Notes: generated by a model from the sequence alone, not told the origin. A stretch of 64,000 nucleotides of DNA from an uncultured Collinsella sp. (GCA_934630375.1 CAKTVQ010000005.1:15337-79336); one strand, 5' to 3'; numbered from the stretch's first letter, positions 51,798-61,918 are shown. Made by a program: numbers and translations.

Positions 51798-54700
51798 ATG
51801 AAAGCGAATTCAGAAAAAACTAAGCAGAGTAAAAAAGCGACGCGCCGTGTACTGGCAGGCGTTTTGTGCGGAGCCTCCGTGTTGAGCCTGGTACTGTCGC
51901 TCGTCATGCCTCCAATCTCGCAGGCCATTGCCAACGACACCCAGACAGTTTCTACCGAGGAAGCTGTAACGGGGAGTTCCTCAAGTGAGTCCGCTGCTGT
52001 AGATAACACCAGCGAGGATGCCGAAAACCAGAATAGCGCCGCCACCTCTGCGAACGCGGCTACTACTGTGAACAAGGGCATCTACAAGCCCACGTCTATC
52101 GGTATCGGTACGAATATCGATATCTCCACCCCCGATCCCGGCGTGGCCACCTACGTCGGCCGCGACATGTACATCGGTGGTAAGCCGAACAAAACTAGCA
52201 CTCTTGATGCGAATAACGCCCCCACCGGCTCATATGCCGCTGAGGCGGAGGGCCTTACCGTGGTCCACGGCAAACTGGCCATGAATCCTATCAAGGAGAG
52301 TTGGGGCGGCCAGGGCTTCCGTTTCGGCACCGTTGGTTTTGGATCGCAGTTTCGTCCCAGGGAGGAAAGCACGGTGCTTGCGGTCGCCGGCATAAACAGC
52401 TTGATTGAGAACATGAATACCGGTCAGGGAACGATCTCAGATACTGCGACGGTTGGTGCTTGGACCAAAGGTGCTTGGGTCGGCAAGGCGACAAAGACTG
52501 ACTCCAACCCTGGCTATGACTATACCGCGCAGATCGCCGGTCCCATTACCTATTCCTATTGGGATTCGAATGCTAACAACGGGCGCCAGTCTGTCGTGAA
52601 AAAGCAAGGTAATTGGTTCGAGGGCTCGGATGCTCTGAAGAGCGACCTGTTCAATCAAAATGTTGATTTGACTAATGTTAACGGTAGCGATTATTCGAGC
52701 TACAACGGTGCAGATGGATACCTCTCGAAGCTATCGAAACAGCTCGCCTCGTTTGCAAATACCGGCACAGTTACGGATGGTTCCGCAATTAGCGACAACA
52801 GCTACGTAATCAACAAGTACGATAACAAGGGAACAAGCTATACACTCACTTTCGATGGTAGTGAGAAGTCTGTTTCCGGTGCGCTTGATACCGGAATCCC
52901 GAACAATACGATTCGCAACACCGAGCGACTCATCACCTTTACCGGCGATGGAACTTCTATGCAACAGGTCTTCACCATCGCCGGTTCCGAGCTCTCCAAC
53001 TTGAAGGATGGCGTCTACTACCGCGGCGTCGACTTTAAGTTCACCAATGTCCCCGAAGGCGCATCCATTGTCGTGAACGTTACAGGTACTGATCCTGTCG
53101 AGTTCCACAACGGCTGGCGCTTCTGGTGGGGCAATGATGAAATATCTCGTGGTTACGAGAAACAGTACGCCGGTCAAGACCTTGGCGTGAAATACTCGCT
53201 GGCCTCCCAGTCCATCATGTGGAACTTCGTGGATACCACCAGCCTTACCATTCGCGGCGGCATTGCAGGTGAGGGTCGAGAGGACTGGGACGGCAAGGAC
53301 GGCAAGTGGACCGACGATGACCCCGCCGCTGCTATGCTCGGATCGATTCTCGTTCCCAACGGAAGCTTCGATGACCATGTGACCACCAACGGTCGTGTGT
53401 ACGTGGGCGAAGACTTCATGATGAACAACCCTAACGCCGCGTACGACTTCGGAAATAATCTCGAGGGTAAATCGGCTTCCGTCATCGATATGGATCAGGA
53501 GCGTCACAATTTTCCGTGGTCCGGGTCGTATACACCGGACGGCTCTGCCATTGCGTGGAGCAAGGTCGACGCTGCGGACGGCATGACGCCGCTTTCTGGT
53601 TCCTCGTGGACAATATACGGCACTGTCGATGATGCCAAGAATGAAACGTATCCCATCGTTACGGTAACGGATGGCGGTGCCAATGATTACTCTTCGGATG
53701 ATGGCGAGCTTCAGTTCAACTATTTGAATCAGAAGGCCAAAATTGGCGATCCCAACGATAAAGACTACTTCACGTACTACATTCGCGAGGTCAAGGCGCC
53801 GGCTGGTTATCAGAAGTCGGACACCATCTACTACGCAACCATGAACAACACCGGCGAGCAGGTGAACTATGTTCAGGGTCATGTGGACACGGTGAACGGA
53901 AATGAGCTCGTTTCATTCGATGATTCCAACACCACGGGCGCCATCTCCAACACCAAGATCACCGGTACGGTGTCTTGGACCAAGGTTGAGGAGAGCGACA
54001 CGGGACACACTCCTTTGGCTGGTTCCGAGTGGGCGCTTACCAAGGTAAAGGATGCCGATGGTGCCGAAATTCCGGACGCTGCATCCCTGACTGTGATTGA
54101 TAACGATACGAATGCGGAAGCTGTCAGCAACAAGTGGGCAGATTCTGATCCCGCCGATGGCAAGTTCAAGCTCGAGGGTCTGCTGCCGGGCACGTACACG
54201 CTCACGGAGACCCAGGCGCCGTTTGGCTACGAGCTGAACCAGACAACCTACGAGTTCACGGTGTCCAAGGCGGACGGTTCCATTGCGTGGACCGAGGGAA
54301 AGAAACCGAGCATTGTTGAGGGCACTACGTACATCTCCGATTCTCTCACCACCACGTCCGTGGAAATCCCGGTGACTAAGTCCGTCCGTAATACGGACTG
54401 GCCGAAGGATTCCAGCGGGAAATACGTTGCGTTCGACTTCAACATCGAGGCTACGGGGGATTACGCAACCAACGTGCCCATTCCTAACCCGGCAGACCTC
54501 TCCATTGCACCCGCAGCAGGGGAGACCGACGCCGCCAAGCCCAACAACATCACGGCGACCTTTGGCGCCATGACGTTCAACAAGTCTCACCTGTCCGATA
54601 CCCCCGGTACGGCGGGTGACTACGCCAGGACCTACACCTACACGGTGAAGGAGGTCGCGCCTACCACCGGTGCCATCGATAAGCTCCGCTACTCCAAGGC

Positions 54701-55040
54701 CGAGTACCAGGTTGCCGTCACGGTGAAGGCCGTCATGAATGAGACCACTGGCAAGTACACCGGTCTTACCACCTCTACCACCGTTACGCAGATGAAGGAC
54801 GACATGGGCAACACCCTTGGCGAGAACGGGCAGGGCGTCGTGGTTGAACCCTCCGCCGCCGCGCCCGACGCCATTCCCGCCTCCACCTTCACCAACACCT
54901 ACTCCACCTCATTGCCCCTTTCTGGTATGTCGGGCGTCACTCTGACGTACCTTGCCGGCGCGGCGGTGCTTTGCGCTGCTGCGGCCTGGATGCACATTCG
55001 TCGCAAGGCGAATGCGAAGGGAGGTGAGCGTCGTGAATAA
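51798..55040 (+). CDS. LPxTG-type tip pilin/adhesin with choice-of-anchor A domain
   Basis: A 1080-residue surface protein. A signal peptide (1-46, ending SQAIAND) is followed by a Ser/Thr/Asn-rich stretch, then a large choice-of-anchor-A-like region (about 85-560; SILVPNGSF, NGRVYVGEDF). After it come repeated SpaA/Cna-B-type domains with E-box motifs (REVKAPAGY, TETQAPFGY), a Thr-rich domain, and a C-terminal sorting signal LPLSG (1039-1043) with membrane helix and basic tail. It is probably the adhesive tip of a sortase pilus. GGGGAGGAG precedes the ATG. Its codon and base use is less GC-biased than its neighbours. Confidence 0.86.
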   Translation: MKANSEKTKQSKKATRRVLAGVLCGASVLSLVLSLVMPPISQAIANDTQTVSTEEAVTGSSSSESAAVDNTSEDAENQNSAATSANAATTVNKGIYKPTSIGIGTNIDISTPDPGVATYVGRDMYIGGKPNKTSTLDANNAPTGSYAAEAEGLTVVHGKLAMNPIKESWGGQGFRFGTVGFGSQFRPREESTVLAVAGINSLIENMNTGQGTISDTATVGAWTKGAWVGKATKTDSNPGYDYTAQIAGPITYSYWDSNANNGRQSVVKKQGNWFEGSDALKSDLFNQNVDLTNVNGSDYSSYNGADGYLSKLSKQLASFANTGTVTDGSAISDNSYVINKYDNKGTSYTLTFDGSEKSVSGALDTGIPNNTIRNTERLITFTGDGTSMQQVFTIAGSELSNLKDGVYYRGVDFKFTNVPEGASIVVNVTGTDPVEFHNGWRFWWGNDEISRGYEKQYAGQDLGVKYSLASQSIMWNFVDTTSLTIRGGIAGEGREDWDGKDGKWTDDDPAAAMLGSILVPNGSFDDHVTTNGRVYVGEDFMMNNPNAAYDFGNNLEGKSASVIDMDQERHNFPWSGSYTPDGSAIAWSKVDAADGMTPLSGSSWTIYGTVDDAKNETYPIVTVTDGGANDYSSDDGELQFNYLNQKAKIGDPNDKDYFTYYIREVKAPAGYQKSDTIYYATMNNTGEQVNYVQGHVDTVNGNELVSFDDSNTTGAISNTKITGTVSWTKVEESDTGHTPLAGSEWALTKVKDADGAEIPDAASLTVIDNDTNAEAVSNKWADSDPADGKFKLEGLLPGTYTLTETQAPFGYELNQTTYEFTVSKADGSIAWTEGKKPSIVEGTTYISDSLTTTSVEIPVTKSVRNTDWPKDSSGKYVAFDFNIEATGDYATNVPIPNPADLSIAPAAGETDAAKPNNITATFGAMTFNKSHLSDTPGTAGDYARTYTYTVKEVAPTTGAIDKLRYSKAEYQVAVTVKAVMNETTGKYTGLTTSTTVTQMKDDMGNTLGENGQGVVVEPSAAAPDAIPASTFTNTYSTSLPLSGMSGVTLTYLAGAAVLCAAAAWMHIRRKANAKGGERRE

Positions 55041-56703
55041 GAAAGTTTGCTCCTTCCCGATCTTGTTTGCGCTGCTTGCCCTCCTGATCGGCACCTGCGC
55101 GGTTGTGTTCCCCGCTTCCGCGCAGGCCGCGCCGACCTCGACCGGTTCCATCACGGTGAGCGGCACCGTGGCGAGCAGCTACGACGCCTACCAGATCTTT
55201 AGCGCCAATGTCGTCGACGGCGACAGCGACGCCAAGATCGCCACCGACCTCGCCTGGGCAAGCGACGCCGTGCGCGACGCCGCGCTGCCTGTGCTGCACA
55301 GCGCCGGCATGCCCAAATCCCAGACCACCGCGCGGGAAGCTGCCGAGTGGCTCAACACCGATTCCCACCTTACGAGCGCGCTGAGCGCACAGCTCGCTCG
55401 TTCCCTCCAGAGCTCTAGCGCCGTGTCCGTGGCCCTTAACGCGGGCACGGCGGCCGAGCTGCCCTGCGGCTACTGGCTCATCGTCGCCGACGACGACGCC
55501 ATCGCCCAGGGCGAGGCCGGCACCGCGCCGATCATGGCCCTGGTCGGCGGCAGCGCCGTCACCGTCAAGCCCAAGGCGGCGACCCCCAAGGTCGCCAAGC
55601 ACGTGCTGGAGGACGGCACCGCCGCCTGGCAGAAGGCCGCCGACGCCACGGTTGCCGACGACCTGTACTGGCGCCTCTCTGCCACGGTCCCCGCGGGGCT
55701 CACCGCCTACGACACCTATACGGTGCGGTTCGTCGACACCATGAGCGCGGGGCTCGACCCCTCCAAGGTGGCCGCGAGCATGCGCGTGTACGTGGCGGCG
55801 GGCGCGGACGGCGGCTTCGACGCCGTGTCGGCCGGCAAGGACGGCCGCGCCGGCACCGAGCCCGCGAAGGGCTGGACCGACATCACGGCCCAGTGCGCCA
55901 CCAAGGTAGCGGCCGACGGCAAGAGCTTCACCGTACGCACCGGAGACCTCATCGCCGCGCTCGGCGGGGCCGACGCCTTCGCCGCGGGCGCCCGCGTGGT
56001 CGCCGTGTACAACGTACCGCTCAACAGCGCATGCAACCACGGCATCGCGAAGGGCAACCCCAACGAGGTCTACCTGCGCTACCCGCGCTCTCCCTTTGCC
56101 GACCAGTCCGGCGATGCCGGCTTCACCCGCACGCCGAGCGACGACGCGTGCGCCTACACCTGGGATCTCGCGCTCACCAAGCGCGGCAGCGACGGCGACA
56201 AGCCGCTTGCCGGGGCGGTCCTGAGCATCGCCGACGACCGCGGTCGCACGCTGGCGGCCGACGGCACGTGGGATGCAGAGGGCAAGGCCACCGTCACCAC
56301 GGGCGAGGACGGCCGCGTGACCGTCTCGGGCGTGGACTCGGGCAAGCTGGAGGTCCGCGAGCTCAAGGCGCCCAAGGGATACACCGCCTTTGAGGGCACG
56401 CGCTCCGTGACGGTCAAGGCCGAGGGCCTGGACGTTAAGCAGGTTGCCGCCGCCAAGCCCAAGCTCACCATCACGGCAGAGTCGCCCCTGCGCGCCGACA
56501 ACGCGGACGGGTCGACGGGCAGCCTAGAGGCGTCGCTCATCAACACGCCCACCGGCACGCCCCCTAGCATTACCACCGGAGGCTTTATGCCCTCGACTGG
56601 CGATATGGCAATGTACGCCGCGGCCGCCGCAGCGGTCGCCGGAGCCGCACTCCTCGTGGTCGCGCTCCTGATCAAGCGGGGAGGTGGCAGCCATAAAGAG
56701 TAG
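55033..56703 (+). CDS. Minor/basal pilin with sorting signal MPSTG
   Basis: A 556-residue exported protein: signal peptide (1-35, ending AQAA), a pilin-type D2 isopeptide region (about 180-380), a SpaA-type domain with the E-box RELKAPKGY, then a sorting signal MPSTG (519-523), helix and basic tail. The motif departs from LPxTG at position 1. The start is GTG 55033, 8 nt after GGAGG and overlapping the tip-pilin gene by 8 bp; upstream frame is open but lies inside that gene. It is probably the minor or anchoring pilin. Confidence 0.82.
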   Translation: MNKKVCSFPILFALLALLIGTCAVVFPASAQAAPTSTGSITVSGTVASSYDAYQIFSANVVDGDSDAKIATDLAWASDAVRDAALPVLHSAGMPKSQTTAREAAEWLNTDSHLTSALSAQLARSLQSSSAVSVALNAGTAAELPCGYWLIVADDDAIAQGEAGTAPIMALVGGSAVTVKPKAATPKVAKHVLEDGTAAWQKAADATVADDLYWRLSATVPAGLTAYDTYTVRFVDTMSAGLDPSKVAASMRVYVAAGADGGFDAVSAGKDGRAGTEPAKGWTDITAQCATKVAADGKSFTVRTGDLIAALGGADAFAAGARVVAVYNVPLNSACNHGIAKGNPNEVYLRYPRSPFADQSGDAGFTRTPSDDACAYTWDLALTKRGSDGDKPLAGAVLSIADDRGRTLAADGTWDAEGKATVTTGEDGRVTVSGVDSGKLEVRELKAPKGYTAFEGTRSVTVKAEGLDVKQVAAAKPKLTITAESPLRADNADGSTGSLEASLINTPTGTPPSITTGGFMPSTGDMAMYAAAAAAVAGAALLVVALLIKRGGGSHKE

Positions 56704-56811
56704 CTGGCAGCCCCACAGAGAGCGGGGCGAGACGTAGCGAAGCAGATGCTAAGACACAAACAGATGATGACCGATCGAATGAGAACCAACCGGAAAATGG
56801 AGGAAAAGAAG

Positions 56812-58578
56812 ATGAGTATGAGCAAGAACATCGCCCGCCTGGCAGTAACGGCCGGCCTCACGGCAGCGTTGAGCTTCGGCGGCGTGATGGCCCCGGTGAC
56901 CATGGCGTTTGCACAGGGTAAGCCAATGGTGGCCACGGAGAAGGGTAAGGTGACTATCACCGACGAAACATACCCCGACACGACATTCAAGGGCATTCAG
57001 ATCTTCACCGCGAAGGTCACGCAGGATCAGAAGGACGATGGAAGCTGGGATGAGTCGGCCGGTAAGACTCTTTCCGATATTCAGTGGGCTCCGGGTAATG
57101 TGAAAACCCTCGTTACGACTGCGCTCAAAGGCGCTGATGGAGCACCTGACGTAAATGCTGACGCCCAGACGTGGGCGGAGTTCATCAGCAAGGCTCAGGG
57201 CTCTAATTTTGGAGAGGCTACGGCGGTTGATACTGGCACAACTCTTGACTTGATTGCCAAGGCCTTGGAAGGGGACGGGAACCTCACGTGGACAACGTCA
57301 AGCGATTCCACCAAAGGTAGCTTTAAGGATCTTGATCATGGCTACTGGCTTTTCGTGACCGATACGCCCAGTACGACCAGCGGTGCTAATGGCAAGACTG
57401 ATGCGTATACCTCGCCGATTTTCACCATCGTCGGTGGCTCTGACGTTAATGTGGCCCCCAAGAAGGACGTCCCCAACGTAACCAAGGCCGTCAAGGATGA
57501 CAAGGACGGCAAGTTTGTTACGGACGATAGCAAGAATGTTTTCACTGCAGCCAACAAGGCCGCCGACTCCGCTGCTGAACAGCTTGTTGAATATCAGCTT
57601 GCCGGCACTGTGGCTAGCAACATTAACACATACGTCAAGTACAGCTACGCTTTCACCGACAATCTTCCCTCCACGATGGTGCCGAATCTTGATGGAAATA
57701 AACCGGTCGTTGAGGTCAAGATTAACGATTCAGTCGTAGATCCCACTTGCTACAGTGCGACCTATGTCCCGGGGGAAAGCACGAATGCGCTCACTGTTTC
57801 CTTCGAAAACCTCAAAGAAGCAAAGGATAAGACTGGCAATCCTATCACCGTTGACGGTAGTTCGACAGTCTATGTGAACTATGAGGCAAAACTTGTTGCT
57901 GGCAAGATTAACGCGGATATGCTCGGCAAGGCCCAGGTGAACAATGTCAAGTTGACCTATTCCAACAACCCGCACACCAATGGCACCGGTACCACGGTTG
58001 ACCATCCGGCCTACGACTACACCTATGGTATCGATGTTACCAAGGTCGGTAACGACGAGGACGAGACTGGCAAGCTCAAGACCCTCGAAGGCGTTCAGTT
58101 CACGCTGCAGGAGAAAGACTCCAACGAATTTATCAAGGCCGACGGTACCACGACGACAGATAAAGATGGCGCAATACTGACCACCAGCAACGAAGGTAAG
58201 ATTAACGTTGTCGGTCTCGATGAGGGCACCTACATCCTTAAAGAGGTAACTCCGGCACCTGGTTACAATAATTCTGCCTCCAATGGTGTCACGTTTACTA
58301 TTGCCCGCAACGCGCTTAAGCAGGATGGCACCGAAGTGATCCCTGACATTAATTCTGCCAATGTCACTGCTGCTGCTGGTGTTGTAAAGGCCGATTCTGC
58401 TGTCGCTTCCACCGGCAAGCTCAGCTTCACCATCGTCGACAAGAAGGGCTCCGGCCTCCCCCTCACCGGTCTTAACGGTGTGACCTTCACTTGGATCGCT
58501 GGTGGCGCGGTGCTGTGCATCGGCGTGGCGCACCTCATCCGCAGCCGTAAGCAGGCTGAGGAGTCCGAGCAGGAGTAA
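56812..58578 (+). CDS. Major pilin (FimA/SpaD-like) with LPLTG
   Basis: A 588-residue backbone pilin: signal peptide (1-38), an N-terminal domain, a D2-type isopeptide domain, and a SpaA-type domain with E-box KEVTPAPGY. The Lys in VPNVTKAV resembles the pilin-motif lysine that sortase joins to the next subunit. The sorting signal LPLTG is at 549-553. The start is ATG 56812 behind GGAGGA. A strong terminator follows. Confidence 0.88.
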   Translation: MSMSKNIARLAVTAGLTAALSFGGVMAPVTMAFAQGKPMVATEKGKVTITDETYPDTTFKGIQIFTAKVTQDQKDDGSWDESAGKTLSDIQWAPGNVKTLVTTALKGADGAPDVNADAQTWAEFISKAQGSNFGEATAVDTGTTLDLIAKALEGDGNLTWTTSSDSTKGSFKDLDHGYWLFVTDTPSTTSGANGKTDAYTSPIFTIVGGSDVNVAPKKDVPNVTKAVKDDKDGKFVTDDSKNVFTAANKAADSAAEQLVEYQLAGTVASNINTYVKYSYAFTDNLPSTMVPNLDGNKPVVEVKINDSVVDPTCYSATYVPGESTNALTVSFENLKEAKDKTGNPITVDGSSTVYVNYEAKLVAGKINADMLGKAQVNNVKLTYSNNPHTNGTGTTVDHPAYDYTYGIDVTKVGNDEDETGKLKTLEGVQFTLQEKDSNEFIKADGTTTTDKDGAILTTSNEGKINVVGLDEGTYILKEVTPAPGYNNSASNGVTFTIARNALKQDGTEVIPDINSANVTAAAGVVKADSAVASTGKLSFTIVDKKGSGLPLTGLNGVTFTWIAGGAVLCIGVAHLIRSRKQAEESEQE

Positions 58579-58678
58579 CGCTCACTCACCCATCCCTTTG
58601 GCAGGTGGGATGTGATGGCCATGAGACTTGCGGACACTTTTCTCGTCCATCGACGTTCTTGCTTTGCCATTCTTTTTT

Positions 58679-58717
58679 CGGGGCAGACTCCGCACTGGAG
58701 TCTGCCCCGTTCTTTTT
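58679..58717 (+). terminator. Terminator of the pilin genes
   Basis: A perfect 13-bp stem (58679-58691 with 58697-58709) followed by TTCTTTTT. Confidence 0.88.
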
Positions 58718-58860
58718 GGGACAACGCAGACAGCCTCCATCGTCCGATGCGGGCACGTTCGTCATCGCGTTTTTTGACTCGTATGAGGTTCGGTTTAAGG
58801 TCCGTAGGCGCACGCGCGGTGCGGACGGTTCTCGGCGTTTGCGCCGCAAGCGCAAATAAG

Positions 58861-58887
58861 AACGGCCGGGGTTGCAGCCCGGCCGTT
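58861..58887. terminator. Second hairpin downstream of the pilin genes
   Basis: AACGGCCGGG with CCCGGCCGTT, then TTAA. A third hairpin (TCCCGAATCG with CGATTCGGGA, 58963-58988) lies before the next gene. The stretch 58720-58860 holds a short basic open frame without a ribosome site, and nothing I recognise. Confidence 0.6.
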
Positions 58888-59051
58888 TAACACGTTAGAA
58901 AACTAGGCCGCCCGCGCTCCTTAACACTTACGCGGGATGCGTCGTTTCCTGTAGCTATTGTATCCCGAATCGCCCCGCCGATTCGGGACATTTTGAAAAC
59001 TCAAATACGGGCCCATACCTGATAGAAATCACATCATTTCCGAAAATTATG

Positions 59052-59057
59052 TATAAT
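59052..59057 (+). promoter_or_regulatory. -10 element of the regulator/nucleotidyltransferase pair
   Basis: TATAAT in an AT-rich stretch, 31 bases before the next start codon. Confidence 0.5.
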
Positions 59058-59087
59058 TCCAATATCAACTGGAACTAAGCGAAAAAG

Positions 59088-60056
59088 ATGGAAATGAACG
59101 AAGCGCTTACCTACTTACAAGAAGCACTGGGCCTCTCCGCCAAGGCTAAAACTTGGCCTGGATCCGCACACTTGCCGCTGCATCTGCGGTCGATTGAGGT
59201 TCGCGCCGTTGACGCAAATGGTTTTTCTTTTTTGCTTGCAAGCTTGCCTACTGGCGTCGGGCTTCCCGAGGCCAAAAGGGTCTATAGCCAGCTAACCTTG
59301 CGTTCGGAGGCTCCTGTTGTCATTTCGTTCCCTGATGCCGATGCGCGCCAGCGCAAGGCATTGGTCGCGCAAGGGATTCCCTTTGTTTGCCCCGGTAGAC
59401 AGGCTTTTCTTCCATTTATGGGCGCTGCCTATACGGAGAGACGCGGTGCCCGGTTTCATAATCGCGCGACCAAGATGTCACCCAACGCGCAGGCTGCCGC
59501 AATCTGGGGAGCAGGTCAGGAGTCATATCATCCCGATGACCTTTGTCGTGCGCTCGGGATTTCGGCAAGCCGTGCGAGCGAGGCCATAACCGAGCTTGTA
59601 GACAGGGGGCTCGCAAGGCGCGAGCGGCGCGAACGGCGTGTCATTGTGTTACCCGTGGTCGTGGATCTTCTGCTCAGTGAGCACATTGCAGAGCTTTCCT
59701 CGCCTGTCTCGAAGGTTATTTTTGCAAGGAAGGCACCACAGATCGATCGCCTTGCTGACGCTGGGGAGACGGCGCTCGCTGCGCGTTCGATGCTCGCTGC
59801 GTCGGGCGTGGAGCAAAAGGCTGTCTTAAGAAGTGCATGGCGTGAGCTGCGTGACCTTGAAGTCGCAGACGGGGAACTGCCGGATAACGAAACGGCGATG
59901 ATCCAAGTGTGGCGCTATGCGCCCGTGTTTGCCGACTCCTCCCGTATCGACGACATTTCACTTGCGCTATCTTTGGCGGCAATCGACGATGAACGAATTC
60001 AGCTCGAAGTCGATCGCATGTTTGGAAAGGAATATCCATGGCAGGAAGCGCTGTAG
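59088..60056 (+). CDS. Winged-helix regulator-like protein, possible antitoxin
   Basis: A 322-residue protein I do not recognise by name. Residues about 128-195 form a winged helix of MarR type (ALGISASRASEAITELVDRG, then RRVIVLP). The N-terminal part resembles nuclease-fold-like AbiEi domains only loosely. Its stop overlaps the next gene, a nucleotidyltransferase, by 19 bp, as in antitoxin-toxin pairs of the AbiE kind. Base use is less GC-rich than the flanking core genes, suggesting transfer. Confidence 0.6.
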   Translation: MEMNEALTYLQEALGLSAKAKTWPGSAHLPLHLRSIEVRAVDANGFSFLLASLPTGVGLPEAKRVYSQLTLRSEAPVVISFPDADARQRKALVAQGIPFVCPGRQAFLPFMGAAYTERRGARFHNRATKMSPNAQAAAIWGAGQESYHPDDLCRALGISASRASEAITELVDRGLARRERRERRVIVLPVVVDLLLSEHIAELSSPVSKVIFARKAPQIDRLADAGETALAARSMLAASGVEQKAVLRSAWRELRDLEVADGELPDNETAMIQVWRYAPVFADSSRIDDISLALSLAAIDDERIQLEVDRMFGKEYPWQEAL

Positions 60057-60811
60057 AAGGTCTCCAAGAATTTCGGCAGCATATGCAGGAAGCTGAAGGG
60101 TCGTATGCCCTTATCGGCGGCACAGCATGCGACATTTTGCTCGCGGAGGCGGGACTTTCGTTTAGGGCGACCCACGATTTTGATGTGGTCATTGTCGCCG
60201 ATGACCGGTTGCCTCAGACGGCCGAAGCCATATGGACCTTGGTGCGTGATGGCGGCTACCGCTGCGGCTGGGGTGAAAGCGAAGCCTCGTGTTTTTATCG
60301 GTTTACGGAACCAAAGAGGCCGGGTTATCCCCATATGATCGAGCTCTTCGCGAAGTGCCCCGACTTTCTAAAGGCTCGTGAGGGAGTTGATGTGACGCCA
60401 ATTCACGTTGATGAAAACATAAGCAGTCTTTCGGCTATTTTGCTGGACGATGCCTACTACAGCTTGTTTCTTCAGGGAATTCGGACAGTAGACGGTGTTT
60501 CGGTCCTGGATACGGAATACATTGTCCCGTTCAAAGCGAAGGCGTATCTCGACCTAAAAGCTAGAAGGGAGGCCGGGGAGAACGTTGACTCGAGGAAGGT
60601 CAAAAAGCATAAACGCGATGCGCTGAGGCTTGCTCAGCTGCTTGGCGAGTCGGAAGGTGTCGATCTGGGCGGAGAACTGAAGGACGATATGCTTGCGTTT
60701 GTTAAAGATTGCGAGGTGGGCGACGTCAATCTGAAACAGATCGGGGTTGCGGGCGTAACGATGGCGCAGTTGCTCGAGACGATGAAAGCAACATATGGCT
60801 TGATTGGTTGA
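60038..60811 (+). CDS. AbiEii-like nucleotidyltransferase, possible toxin
   Basis: A 257-residue protein with a DNA-polymerase-beta-type nucleotidyltransferase site: Gly27-Gly28 (LIGGTACDIL), Asp47 and Asp49 (THDFDVVIV), and a likely third acid in MIELF. Similar proteins (AbiEii, MenT) transfer nucleotides to tRNA or other targets and act as toxins. It overlaps the preceding winged-helix gene by 19 bp. The pair sits between the pilins and their sortase. Confidence 0.7.
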   Translation: MAGSAVEGLQEFRQHMQEAEGSYALIGGTACDILLAEAGLSFRATHDFDVVIVADDRLPQTAEAIWTLVRDGGYRCGWGESEASCFYRFTEPKRPGYPHMIELFAKCPDFLKAREGVDVTPIHVDENISSLSAILLDDAYYSLFLQGIRTVDGVSVLDTEYIVPFKAKAYLDLKARREAGENVDSRKVKKHKRDALRLAQLLGESEGVDLGGELKDDMLAFVKDCEVGDVNLKQIGVAGVTMAQLLETMKATYGLIG

Positions 60812-60922
60812 GTGGGGTTACGTGGCCCGAACGGTGCAGCCTAGCTGCGTTGTCCGGCGCATGAGCTCGCTAATCGGCTATTATTTGTTTAGACAACCTG
60901 AGCTGTAAAGGAGTGACCGGCG

Positions 60923-61861
60923 ATGGTGCAGGGCGCCAAACATATGAAGAGCAACAACGCTGCGGCCAGCGGCGGCTCAAGCCCCCAGCCCAAACCTCGA
61001 CCAAAGCCTAAGCGTCGTCGCAAGCGGCTGCCGCGCTGGGCCGACCGACTCATCACCATCGTCATCATCCTTATTGGCGTGGGCCTTATGACTTGGCCGT
61101 GGATCTTGGACCGGCTCGAGGCCTCGGGCGTGTTCAACCAGATCAGCACCGTGTCCAGCACCGTGGACGCGCTCTCCGAAGAGGAGCGCGAGCGCATTCT
61201 GCTGCAGGCTCGCTCCTTTAACGAGCAGCTAGCCGGCGAAGCCACCGAGCTTTCCGCCGACCAGATCGAGCCCTACGATCAGCAGCTCATCTTTGACCGC
61301 GACCCCATGATGAGTTGGGTCGAGATCCCCTCCATCGACGTGAGTATGCCTATTTACCACGGCACGAGCGAGGAAGTCCTTATGGCGGGCGTCGGCCACC
61401 TGGAGGGCACGAGCCTACCGGTGGGCGGCAGCTCGACGCATTGCGTGCTCACCGCGCACTCGGGCATGCGCAACCTGAGCATGTTCGACGACATCCACTC
61501 GCTGGAGCCCGGCGACCTGGTACTGCTGCACACCATGAACAAGACGCTCGCCTACAAGATGGTGGACTCCGAGGTCGTGCTGCCCGAGGAGATGGAGTCG
61601 CTGACCATCGAGCCCGGCGCCGACAAGGTGACGCTCGTCACCTGCACGCCCTATGGCGTGAACGACCATCGTCTGCTGGTGCATTGCGTGCGCACCAAGT
61701 ACAGCAAGATGGACGTCGACAAGCAAAAGTCGCTGGCCGGCCGCCACTGGGGCAAGCGCGAGTTCGCCGTGCTCATCGTGGTTATTGCCATTGTGCTGTT
61801 GCTGCTGGACATTGTGGTCCACGCGGTCCGTAAACGCCGCAAGGCCAAGGCCTCGGCATAG
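60923..61861 (+). CDS. Class C (pilin-polymerising) sortase
   Basis: A 312-residue sortase: a basic cytoplasmic start, an N-terminal membrane helix (about 45-65), and the catalytic domain with His179 (LTAHSGM), Cys241 (TLVTCTPYG) and Arg250 (NDHRLLVHC), then a second C-terminal helix and basic tail. Two membrane helices and TLVTCTPYG mark class C, which joins pilins. There is no obvious lid motif (DPF/W), although FDRDPMMSW at about residue 127-135 may be it. AAAGGAG precedes the ATG. Confidence 0.9.
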   Translation: MVQGAKHMKSNNAAASGGSSPQPKPRPKPKRRRKRLPRWADRLITIVIILIGVGLMTWPWILDRLEASGVFNQISTVSSTVDALSEEERERILLQARSFNEQLAGEATELSADQIEPYDQQLIFDRDPMMSWVEIPSIDVSMPIYHGTSEEVLMAGVGHLEGTSLPVGGSSTHCVLTAHSGMRNLSMFDDIHSLEPGDLVLLHTMNKTLAYKMVDSEVVLPEEMESLTIEPGADKVTLVTCTPYGVNDHRLLVHCVRTKYSKMDVDKQKSLAGRHWGKREFAVLIVVIAIVLLLLDIVVHAVRKRRKAKASA

Positions 61862-61874
61862 CCATTGTTCGGAA

Positions 61875-61907
61875 CCACCACAATGGGGACAGGCACCTTT
61901 GTGGTGG
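61875..61907. repeat. Short hairpin repeat family R4, copy e
   Basis: CCACCACAATGG with CCTTTGTGGTGG around GGACAGGCA, 14 bases after the sortase stop. Confidence 0.8.
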
Positions 61908-61918
61908 TCGGGGCTTTC

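Noticed and set aside
58605..58859. Short basic open frame of 84 codons after the pilins
   Set aside because: It crosses a strong terminator hairpin, has no ribosome site and resembles no protein I know.
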